Positions 1-5,126 of a DNA stretch of 6,546 bases are shown piece by piece. This stretch comes from an uncultured Maritalea sp. (lineage in GTDB: Bacteria; Pseudomonadota; Alphaproteobacteria; Rhizobiales; Devosiaceae). Position 1 is the first letter of the stretch. Every line of letters starts with the position of its first letter. The stretch is taken from assembly GCA_913055925.1 (NCBI GenBank), contig CAJXLH010000159.1:1-6546 (forward strand), in the 5' to 3' direction. The position numbers and the translations under genes were made by a program. Under the pieces are notes generated by a model that was not told the origin of the DNA, made no database searches, and saw only the letters and a list, made by a program, of their open reading frames with translations.

Positions 1-359
1 ATTGACGCCCAAAAGCTCGGCCAACCCGTACCGCTTTCATATTTCGTGTCCGATGGATAGACCGCCAAATCGCAGCCCGCACAGTGATATGTGCCTTTAC
101 GCTTCTCTTTGAGAAGATCCGAAGTATAGGGGCGTTCTGTTTCTTCTTCACGCAGCACCAAATATTGGTTCTCCGTTAGAATCGCACGCCACTCTTCCTC
201 AGTGCGGGTGAATTCAAAGTCACCCTCTGCTGCTGTGGCTGACGATTTTTGATTTTGCCAAACAAAAGCACCGCCACCTACACCAAATGCCGCAGCTGCT
301 CCGAATAAAAGCCCGTTCTTTTTCAAGAAATTGCGTCGTGTCATTTTAGAATTTGTCAT
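1..359 (-). CDS. msrB: Peptide-methionine (R)-S-oxide reductase MsrB with Tat signal, partial (C-terminus beyond left edge)
   Basis: MsrB reduces methionine-R-sulfoxide in proteins back to methionine. The 119 residues visible begin with an N-terminal twin-arginine motif (TRRNFLK, residues 7-13), then a Gly/Ala-rich hydrophobic stretch (about 16-34) and a possible cleavage site near ATA-AEGD (41-47). The MsrB domain follows: EEEWRAIL (54-61), RPYTSDLL (76-83), the first zinc-binding CxxC pair (CAGC, 93-96) and the family signature GTGWPSF (110-116). The catalytic cysteine, normally in an RxCxN motif near the C-terminus, lies outside the window. The start at 359 is supported by AAAGGA 7 bases upstream (367-372); the next Met (344) has no ribosome binding site. 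The signal implies export of the folded enzyme, so periplasmic repair is inferred. It follows the FAS1 gene by 64 bases, probably in one transcript. Family call is very sure; export by Tat is likely. Confidence 0.93.
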   Translation of the reverse strand, partial: MTNSKMTRRNFLKKNGLLFGAAAAFGVGGGAFVWQNQKSSATAAEGDFEFTRTEEEWRAILTENQYLVLREEETERPYTSDLLKEKRKGTYHCAGCDLAVYPSDTKYESGTGWPSFWAS

Positions 360-391
360 GGTGTTTTCCTTTGCCAAAAATGGAAGGGAAT

Positions 392-414
392 GGTCGGCCC
401 AGTTTGGGCCGACC
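392..414 (-). other. Intercistronic hairpin between the FAS1 gene and msrB
   Basis: A perfect inverted repeat with 10-base arms, GGTCGGCCCA (392-401) and TGGGCCGACC (405-414), and a 3-base loop lies 9 bases past the FAS1 stop codon. On the minus strand the stem is followed by ATTCCCTTCC and only then a run of five T, so it is not a textbook intrinsic terminator. It could be a leaky terminator that lowers msrB expression, or a stem protecting the 3' end of the upstream message after processing. The structure is directly visible; its role is inferred. Confidence 0.6.
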
Positions 415-423
415 GATTAAGGC

Positions 424-987
424 TTATTTTGGAACCAAAACCGCGTTCACAACGTGGATCACACCGTTTGATTGCTTCACGTCAGCGATTGTGACTTTCG
501 CCGCATTCATGTTTTCATCAATGATATAAAGCATGCCATTTTGCACTTGAGCAGTTAGTGTGTCACTGCTCACTGTTTTGAATGACCATGTGCCACCATT
601 TTCTTTGGCTTTGGCCATGATGTCAGCGCCAGACCAGTTGCCAGCGGCAACGTGTGCTGTAAGCACTTTAACAAGCATTTCTTTGTTTTCAGGCTTCAAA
701 AGCGTTTCAACAGTGCCTTCAGGAAGCGCCGCAAATGCGTCGTTTACTGGTGCAAAAACAGTGAATGGACCTTTTGACGCCAATGTGTCGACCAAGCCAG
801 CAGCTTTAACTGCAGCCACCAGTGTGGTGTGGTCTTTTGAGTTTACAGCGTTTTCAACGATGTTTTTGTCTTCATACATCGGTGCGCCGCCAACCATTGG
901 GTTTTCAGCAAATGCTGGTGCTGATGCCAATGCAATGCCTGCTGCCACAAAAACTGCGCTTGTAGATTTCAAAACTGATTTAAACAT
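424..987 (-). CDS. Secreted fasciclin (FAS1) domain protein
   Basis: The 187-residue protein starts with a Sec-type signal peptide: basic MFKSVLK, a hydrophobic core, and a likely cleavage site AFA-ENP after residue 27. A single FAS1 domain fills the rest (about 40-187). The conserved first block FTVFAPVNDAF is at 75-85, the mid-domain histidine in VLTAHV at 109-113, and the second block NGVIHVVNAVLVP at 174-186. FAS1 domains are adhesion or binding modules of secreted proteins; no enzymatic activity is expected. I chose 987 rather than the in-frame ATG at 1002 because GGAGA (996-1000) lies 8 bases before it. The gene sits 120 bases downstream of the anti-sigma gene and has its own candidate ECF promoter. 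By analogy with mycobacterial MPT70/MPT83, which SigK-RskA controls, it is probably an output of the adjacent sigma factor. Domain assignment is certain; cellular role is unknown. Confidence 0.93.
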   Translation of the reverse strand: MFKSVLKSTSAVFVAAGIALASAPAFAENPMVGGAPMYEDKNIVENAVNSKDHTTLVAAVKAAGLVDTLASKGPFTVFAPVNDAFAALPEGTVETLLKPENKEMLVKVLTAHVAAGNWSGADIMAKAKENGGTWSFKTVSSDTLTAQVQNGMLYIIDENMNAAKVTIADVKQSNGVIHVVNAVLVPK

Positions 988-995
988 TCTCGAGT

Positions 996-1000
996 TCTCC
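996..1000 (-). promoter_or_regulatory. Ribosome binding site deciding the FAS1 start
   Basis: GGAGA on the minus strand, 8 bases before the ATG at 987. It favours that start over the in-frame ATG at 1002, which overlaps this site. Confidence 0.65.
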
Positions 1001-1039
1001 ATTTTTCATGTTCACCCTTTTTTTCGGGGTTACTGAAGC

Positions 1040-1066
1040 TACGGAGCCCGGTTGCGAATTGTTTCA
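1040..1066 (-). promoter_or_regulatory. Candidate ECF-sigma promoter of the FAS1-msrB unit
   Basis: On the minus strand TGAAAC (1061-1066) is separated by 17 bases from CGTA (1040-1043). This fits the general ECF promoter layout, with an AAC-type -35 and a CGT-type -10. The -35 and the bases after it (TGAAACAATT) match the candidate promoter of the sigma gene (TGATCCAATT) at 8 of 10 positions, and both have CGTA as -10. Transcription would begin near 1033, giving a leader of roughly 46 bases. No sigma-70-like alternative was evident here. The motif is seen directly; promoter function is inferred. Confidence 0.5.
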
Positions 1067-1089
1067 AAAAAACTGAATTTTTTTGAAAC
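1061..1089. repeat. Perfect 12-base inverted repeat between the anti-sigma and FAS1 genes
   Basis: GTTTCAAAAAAA (1061-1072) and TTTTTTTGAAAC (1078-1089) are exact reverse complements around the 5-base centre CTGAA. The repeat lies 18 bases after the anti-sigma stop codon. Its FAS1-proximal arm supplies the GAAAC of the candidate -35 box. The stem is A:T rich without a GC core, so it is a poor intrinsic terminator. An operator or a DNA-bending site is as plausible. Confidence 0.6.
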
Positions 1090-1107
1090 TTGTTTATTTT
1101 CAGTTGG

Positions 1108-1800
1108 TTATCCCACAACCAATGGTGCTGATGCGACCACTGGACCGGTAGGCAAGCCAGAAGGTGAACCGCCAATTGGTTCAAGCGAAATGGCCAACAC
1201 AGCACCTTCAGCAATCAAAGATGCAGTTTCAGAGGCCACATCGAGACGGGTTTCGCCTTTGGCATTTATGACACCTAAGGAAATGGGGTTAGGCGAAGCG
1301 TCCGTGATCAACCACAATTCGCGATCTTTTGTTGCGTCGGGTTCAAGATCGGCAACAATGATCACGTTTGCATTGTTGTTTTCAACCCGCGCACTAATCG
1401 GCTGACCTTCCTCGGTCATGGCCGCAACCAGCAATGGCGCTTGGGGCGCAAAGAATATGGGCATGAGATTAAAGCTGCCAACTGCAGCTACGACAAATAA
1501 TCCAAGAGCCAGGCCTGCGGCCATAAACTTATTGTTCAACCACGCCATCCAGCTTTCTTTTGGCTTCTCAACCAAATTAAGCCGCGTTTGGATTTGTCCA
1601 AAGATGTGCGGAGATGGTTCTTGTGGTGTTATCTCATCCAACAGCGGCTGCAACCGCTCGGACCAGCCATCGACTTCGTAGCGAAAGGCCAAATCGTTGT
1701 CATAGCGCTTTTGCGCTTCAGTGAGCAGGTCACCATTCAGCGCGCCCACCGCATATTCGGCAGCAAGCATTTGGTCGCGTTGATCTAAAGAAGTTGTCAT
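1108..1800 (-). CDS. RskA-family transmembrane anti-sigma factor
   Basis: This 230-residue protein has the layout of RskA-type anti-sigma factors. A cytoplasmic sigma-binding N-terminus contains the family-like LAAEYAVGAL (12-21) and AFRYEVDGWSERL (38-50). One membrane segment runs from about 92 to 112. A periplasmic RskA C-terminal domain has ELWLI (161-165), SLGV (174-177) and the typical end GGSPSGLPTGPVVAS (210-224). There is no cysteine in the protein, so it cannot be a zinc-binding (HxxxCxxC) anti-sigma factor. The ATG at 1800 overlaps the sigma stop codon (ATGA), with AAAGGAG 11 bases upstream; an in-frame GTG at 1812 lies too close to that site. It presumably holds the ECF sigma factor at the membrane until regulated proteolysis releases it, as described for mycobacterial RskA. 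Confident on family; the inducing signal is unknown. Confidence 0.92.
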   Translation of the reverse strand: MTTSLDQRDQMLAAEYAVGALNGDLLTEAQKRYDNDLAFRYEVDGWSERLQPLLDEITPQEPSPHIFGQIQTRLNLVEKPKESWMAWLNNKFMAAGLALGLFVVAAVGSFNLMPIFFAPQAPLLVAAMTEEGQPISARVENNNANVIIVADLEPDATKDRELWLITDASPNPISLGVINAKGETRLDVASETASLIAEGAVLAISLEPIGGSPSGLPTGPVVASAPLVVG

Positions 1801-2369
1801 TGGCTTAGACACTCCTTTAGTTGCATCAAGCCGCGTCTGATCCAGGTCTTCACCGTATTCAGCGGCTTATCTAGCGCATCGGCAGATTGCTGATAAGACC
1901 AGCCTGATAAATATGTGTGGCGAACAGCAAAAGCATGATCATTGTTGAGCTGGTCAAGACATAAGTCGATCTGCGCCTTTTGATCGCGCGCCAGCGTTGC
2001 CTGTTCTGGCGTTGGCCCGAGATCACGAATATCATCATGGTCCGCCAAATCATCGTGTGGTTTGCCTTTTGCGCGCAACCGATCAATCGCTTGATTGCGC
2101 GCAATGGTGGACAGCCACGTGATCACGCTCGCACGTCCCACGGCAAATCGATCGGCTTTGTGCCAAATTTTGATGTAAGTTTCCTGCAACACGTCTTCTG
2201 CTTCGCTCCTATCCTTTAAGATACGCAAGCAGATGCCAAAAAGTTTCGCAGAAGTTTTTTCGTATAGCAACGCGAATGCGCGGCGGTCCTTTAAAACCAC
2301 CTGCGCAATCAGCTGTTCTAAATCTGATGTGCCCGCGCTTTGCGTCGCGGCACAGGTTTGATCGTACAT
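1797..2369 (-). CDS. ECF-family RNA polymerase sigma factor (SigK-like)
   Basis: The protein has 190 residues, normal for ECF sigma factors. Region 2 spans about 27-97: AFALLYEKTSAKLFG, then SEAEDVLQETYIKIW (55-69, core binding and -10 recognition) and WLSTIARNQAIDRLRA (85-100). Region 4 spans about 132-186, with the helix-turn-helix in YLSGWSYQQSADALDKPL and TVKTWIRRGLMQLKECL (172-188). No extra C-terminal domain is present. AAAAGGA (2377-2383) lies 7 bases before the ATG. The stop codon overlaps the anti-sigma start by 4 bases, so the pair is translationally coupled. The RskA-type partner and the FAS1 gene downstream resemble the mycobacterial SigK system. A candidate ECF promoter upstream (2402-2427) suggests autoregulation. 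Family call is very sure; exact ECF group is inferred from context. Confidence 0.95.
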   Translation of the reverse strand: MYDQTCAATQSAGTSDLEQLIAQVVLKDRRAFALLYEKTSAKLFGICLRILKDRSEAEDVLQETYIKIWHKADRFAVGRASVITWLSTIARNQAIDRLRAKGKPHDDLADHDDIRDLGPTPEQATLARDQKAQIDLCLDQLNNDHAFAVRHTYLSGWSYQQSADALDKPLNTVKTWIRRGLMQLKECLSQ

Positions 2370-2401
2370 TTGACGATCCTTTTGCCCTGTTCAAAGCTCT
2401 T

Positions 2402-2427
2402 TACGCTTCGAATGGGCAATTGGATCA
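2402..2427 (-). promoter_or_regulatory. Candidate autoregulatory ECF promoter of the sigma/anti-sigma operon
   Basis: TGATCC (2422-2427, minus strand) is followed after 16 bases by CGTA (2402-2405). The TGA of the -35 is the stop codon of the upstream SDR gene. The element shares TGA--CAATT and CGTA with the candidate promoter of the FAS1 gene. Read another way, TGATCC followed after 18 bases by TAAAGA is close to the promoter form I recall for Rhodobacter sphaeroides RpoE (TGATCC, then TAAGA). The leader would be about 26 bases. Function is inferred. Confidence 0.5.
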
Positions 2428-3210
2428 CCACAATGTATATCCACCATCAATCACAAGCGATGCACCTGTCATATAGCTTGAGGCATCGCTTGCGAGATAA
2501 ACGATCAATCCGCCGAGTTCCGGTGGGTTCCCTGCCCGCCCCATAGGCGTTGACGATGTCATTTGTTCAATGACTTCTGGCTTTGTCTTGTTCCATTCCA
2601 CATTGGCGTCGGTCATGAAAAGACCTGGACAAATGGCGTTGGCCGTAATCCCATAAGGTGCCCAATCTGCTGCTGTGGCACGTGTAAACTGCACCATCGC
2701 CGCTTTGGACGTTTCATAAGATCTACCGCCAATCCCACGATTGGACACATAGGCATTCATCGACGCGATATTGATGATCCGACCGCCCTCACCGCGTTCA
2801 ATCATTTTCTTGCCAAAAATTTTGGTGCCCAAAAAACAATGGGTCAGATTGAGGTCAATCGCCGCTTGCCATTGCTCAAGCGTTAAATCTTCGGTTTGGT
2901 CGGGACTGGTACGACCGCCCACATTGTTGATCAAAATATCGAAATTGCCGATCCGCCCTTCCGCCAACTCTTTGAAGGTCTCCTGACATTCTTCAGGGTT
3001 ACCAAGATCGGCAACCACACCGTCAATTTTTGGTCCAATTTCTTGGAGTTCGGCAATGGTTTTATCAATCGTTGTTTGATTGCGGCCGGTGATGATCACA
3101 TCGGCCCCGGCTTCTAAGAGGGCTTTGGCCATTTCTTTGCCCAAGCCTCGGCTAGAACCTGTAATCAGGGCGCATTTGCCCCTCAGGCGAAACTGATCCA
3201 GTACGCTCAT
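2425..3210 (-). CDS. SDR-family NAD(P)-dependent oxidoreductase
   Basis: This is a 261-residue classical short-chain dehydrogenase/reductase. It shows the dinucleotide-binding TGSSRGLG (17-24), the structural NNVG (95-98), Asn121, Ser150 in NIASM, and the catalytic YETSK with Tyr165 and Lys169. The C-terminus MTGASLVIDGGYTLW is typical. TGRN (41-44) after the second strand suggests NADP(H), which is inference. Overall wording resembles gluconate 5-dehydrogenase and 3-oxoacyl-ACP reductase-like members, but the substrate cannot be read from sequence. I chose 3210 because GGAG (3217-3220) lies 6 bases upstream and the conserved fold begins right after; an upstream in-frame ATG at 3294 would overlap the XRE gene and add a non-conserved tail. 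It follows the XRE gene by 43 bases and ends 55 bases before the sigma gene. Family is certain, role unknown. Confidence 0.92.
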   Translation of the reverse strand: MSVLDQFRLRGKCALITGSSRGLGKEMAKALLEAGADVIITGRNQTTIDKTIAELQEIGPKIDGVVADLGNPEECQETFKELAEGRIGNFDILINNVGGRTSPDQTEDLTLEQWQAAIDLNLTHCFLGTKIFGKKMIERGEGGRIINIASMNAYVSNRGIGGRSYETSKAAMVQFTRATAADWAPYGITANAICPGLFMTDANVEWNKTKPEVIEQMTSSTPMGRAGNPPELGGLIVYLASDASSYMTGASLVIDGGYTLW

Positions 3211-3216
3211 TTGCAT

Positions 3217-3220
3217 CTCC
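3217..3220 (-). promoter_or_regulatory. Ribosome binding site deciding the SDR start
   Basis: GGAG on the minus strand, 6 bases from the ATG at 3210. It argues against the longer reading from 3294. Confidence 0.6.
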
Positions 3221-3253
3221 ACATTGTGATTTTGGCGCTTTTGCGCTCTTTGA

Positions 3254-3634
3254 TTATTTCTTTTTTGCGCGGGCGCGGGCGCCGCGTTGTTCAACTTCTG
3301 CCACCAGAAAATCTAAATCGTCTGGCTCCAGGCTTGAAATATTCTTCGCCAATTTGTTTGCAAGCTCGGTGGCTTTTGGCTCTAGGCCAGCCGTTTCGAT
3401 GGTGATTTTAGGGTCGGAAATCTCCGCCAACCTTTGCAGCTCTTCAGCTTCATCCCAGATCACATTGAAATACGCAATAATGCGTTGCAGCATGAACCAG
3501 GTTGGCGTGCCGCGATGGCCGTGTTCCAGCGCTGACAAATAGGCAGATGAGACATTTAGGTCCTCGGCCATCTTTTTGAGCGGAATATTCCGCTCTTGGC
3601 GCATTTTTCGAATTTTGGCCCCAAGCGGCGTCAT
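3254..3634 (-). CDS. XRE-family helix-turn-helix transcriptional regulator
   Basis: The protein is 126 residues long. Residues 4-62 form a Cro/C1-type DNA-binding domain: LGAKIRKMRQERN, then LKKMAEDLNVSSAYLSALEHGHRG (19-42), containing the two helix-turn-helix helices. The rest is a helical segment rich in Glu/Leu (EEL QRL, PDDLDFLVAEVEQ) and a basic tail (RGARARAKKK). No ligand-binding or peptidase domain is visible, so it is not a HipB or ImmR fusion. The start at 3634 overlaps the smr stop codon by 4 bases (ATGA), with AAGGG (3642-3646) 7 bases upstream; the pair is therefore translationally coupled. In my recollection this small XRE gene accompanies smr in many Hyphomicrobiales, so it is probably a vertically inherited regulator and not a phage relic. 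Its targets are unknown; autoregulation is a guess. Confidence 0.9.
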   Translation of the reverse strand: MTPLGAKIRKMRQERNIPLKKMAEDLNVSSAYLSALEHGHRGTPTWFMLQRIIAYFNVIWDEAEELQRLAEISDPKITIETAGLEPKATELANKLAKNISSLEPDDLDFLVAEVEQRGARARAKKK

Positions 3635-4245
3635 TTCTTCGCCCTTTTTAGCCGCACATAGAGCGCCCCGCTGCCGCCATGCTGTTGGGCAGACTGATCT
3701 GTGCCGGCCACCATATGGAAAAGGCTTGGCTCCTTGAGCCAATTTGGCACGAGATGACGCAATACCCCGCGCTGCTCAAACTCGGCGTAACCAGTACGTT
3801 TGACGCCCTTGCCGGTGATCACAAGCACGTTGCGTGCGCCGCTATAATAAGCGGTGGAAATAAAGTGATTGAGCGCCGAGCGCGCCTCATCTTGTCGAAG
3901 CCCGTGCAAATCCAATGTTGCATCAATATCCACCCGCCCACGCGCAATTTTGCGGCGCAGTTTGTGGTCCATTACCTTGTCAGGTTTTGGCGCCGTGACC
4001 ACCGAGTTGAAATGCGGCAAATGCCGATCTTCATTGTGAATATGGGTGTTGAGCGGTGACCAGCTTTTTGACTTCGGCCGCACTTTCACGCGCGGCTTTG
4101 TCAATGGTTCATGCGGCTCTTGGTGCGCAGCTTTCACCCGCAAAACTTCTTCGGTTTGCGGGCGAAGGGGCGAGACCGATTTGGTGACCTCGCTCCAAAG
4201 GTGCCAATCGGCAAGATCTTTTGCTGATTTTTTGGCACGTTTCAT
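3631..4245 (-). CDS. Smr-domain (MutS2 C-terminal type) protein
   Basis: The protein has 204 residues. The first 100 or so are polar, basic and low in conservation, starting MKRAKKSAKDLADWHLW. The Smr domain occupies about 108-200: the LDLHG motif at 111-115, ITGKG at 143-147, and the closing GGSGALYVRLKR at 190-201. Smr domains are small nuclease-like or nucleic-acid-binding modules also found at the end of MutS2. Stand-alone bacterial versions such as E. coli SmrA/SmrB include endonucleases, and SmrB cleaves mRNA at collided ribosomes. Whether this protein cuts DNA or RNA cannot be told here. The ATG at 4245 has AAAAGG about 10 bases upstream and lies 24 bases after the Tim44-like gene; the 3' end overlaps the XRE start. 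Domain call is sure; function is open. Confidence 0.92.
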   Translation of the reverse strand: MKRAKKSAKDLADWHLWSEVTKSVSPLRPQTEEVLRVKAAHQEPHEPLTKPRVKVRPKSKSWSPLNTHIHNEDRHLPHFNSVVTAPKPDKVMDHKLRRKIARGRVDIDATLDLHGLRQDEARSALNHFISTAYYSGARNVLVITGKGVKRTGYAEFEQRGVLRHLVPNWLKEPSLFHMVAGTDQSAQQHGGSGALYVRLKRAKK

Positions 4246-4269
4246 TGGATTGACGCCTTTTGATGGCCG

Positions 4270-4989
4270 TTAGTCGAGTTGGCTTGTGCTCACCAATTTC
4301 CAGTTCGGATCGCGCGACTTGGTTGAACGCTGATAAGTCCACTCATCCGCAATATCCATCACGGCTTCTTCATGGCCATCTACCAGATTGCCATTCTCAT
4401 CCTTTGTCGCCGATACAACTTGCGCGCCATATTCGAGCGTCACCATGGCGTTTTTGCCATCCATTTCGGCGTTCTTCAATTTCACGTCAGAAAATCCAAC
4501 AAAGGTGAAATCGACAGTTTGCTTATTGGTTTCACGTTCTTTAATCGCAGCTTCAAAATCGTCATAAACCGACTTATCAAGGATCATTTTAAGGGTCTTG
4601 CGATCACCTTGGGCAAAAGCAACCACCACCATTTCATAAGCAGAAATCGCTCCATCCATAAATGATTTTGGGCTAAAGCTTGGGTCAGCGGCAACAATGT
4701 CGCTCAAACCTTTTGCCAGCGCCTCGTCACCTTTGGCATAGCGTTCAATTTCTGCTTCCATTTTCAAGCGGTGCTTGTCTTCGTTCAGATTTGCCGGGCG
4801 AACAGCTTGCTCACGTCCAGGCAAGCTAACGACATTATCAGCGTCATCGCGGCTCTCTTTTTGATCTTTTTCTGGACGCTCCGGACGTTCAAATCCATCT
4901 CGCGTGCCCAACACACTTCTTAGGCGCAGCAGCACAACGACAGCAACAACTAGAAAGAATAAGGTTGGAAGATCGAAAAATTCACCCAT
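4270..4989 (-). CDS. Tim44-like (TimA) membrane-anchored protein
   Basis: The protein has 239 residues. The N-terminal membrane anchor (about 8-22, LPTLFFLVVAVVVLL) is followed by the RLRSVLGTRDG stretch seen in alphaproteobacterial Tim44-like proteins. A charged linker (about 30-75) precedes the Tim44-like domain (about 88-239), with DPSFSPKSFMDGAISAYEMVV (102-122) and a C-terminal DEWTYQRSTKSRDPNWKLVST block (216-236). The family is related to the mitochondrial import motor subunit Tim44. In Caulobacter the homologue TimA is linked to envelope proteins, but the bacterial role is not settled. The ATG at 4989 has GAGG 5 bases upstream. It is divergent from fxsA and leads the leftward gene run. 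As I remember it, relatives carry mltA directly downstream; here smr follows after 24 bases. Confidence 0.92.
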   Translation of the reverse strand: MGEFFDLPTLFFLVVAVVVLLRLRSVLGTRDGFERPERPEKDQKESRDDADNVVSLPGREQAVRPANLNEDKHRLKMEAEIERYAKGDEALAKGLSDIVAADPSFSPKSFMDGAISAYEMVVVAFAQGDRKTLKMILDKSVYDDFEAAIKERETNKQTVDFTFVGFSDVKLKNAEMDGKNAMVTLEYGAQVVSATKDENGNLVDGHEEAVMDIADEWTYQRSTKSRDPNWKLVSTSQLD

Positions 4990-5050
4990 ATTTGCCTCGG
5001 TTTAGCGTCGATTGTTCACCGGCGCTCTTAAATTTTGCATTATTGACCTA

Positions 5051-5078
5051 TATATAGACCAGAAATTGGCTGTGACTA
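5051..5078 (-). promoter_or_regulatory. Possible sigma-70-type promoter of the Tim44-like gene
   Basis: On the minus strand TAGTCA (5073-5078) and TATATA (5051-5056) are spaced by 16 bases, each matching 4 of 6 consensus positions. The -10 lies within the perfect palindrome CTATATATAG (5048-5057), so it could also serve rightward transcription, but no good rightward -35 was found. Weak evidence. Confidence 0.3.
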
Positions 5079-5126
5079 GCTCTGTTACAGATGAAAGTGT
5101 GTTTTGGTTCACATTTTGTGATGAGG

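Noticed and set aside
440..461. TGATCC in the 3' end of the FAS1 gene as an msrB promoter
   Set aside because: There is no CAATT after it and no CGTA at the right distance; it falls in codons of the conserved second FAS1 block (VIHVVNAV).
560..1036. Long plus-strand open frame antisense to the FAS1 gene
   Set aside because: It mirrors the codon structure of a clearly recognised gene, has no family resemblance and no ribosome binding site that I could see. Other opposite-strand frames across the window were dropped for the same reason.
1801..1812. GTG at 1812 as an earlier anti-sigma start
   Set aside because: It lies directly against the AAAGGAG site and would lengthen the overlap with sigma; the ATG at 1800 with ATGA coupling is the usual arrangement.
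2371..2392. GAAC then CGTC upstream of the sigma gene as an ECF promoter
   Set aside because: The gap is only 13 bases, too short for ECF -35/-10 spacing, and it overlaps the ribosome binding site.
3235..3246. GCGC-TTTT-GCGC hairpin between the XRE and SDR genes
   Set aside because: The stem is only 4 bp and no T run follows on the transcribed strand.
3211..3294. N-terminal extension of the SDR protein to 3294
   Set aside because: It overlaps the XRE 3' end, reads as a low-complexity Asn/Gln/Lys/Arg tail, and the start at 3210 has its own GGAG.
3635..3742. N-terminal extension of the XRE protein to 3742
   Set aside because: It lies wholly inside the conserved Smr domain coding region in another frame, and the XRE domain begins right after the Met at 3634.
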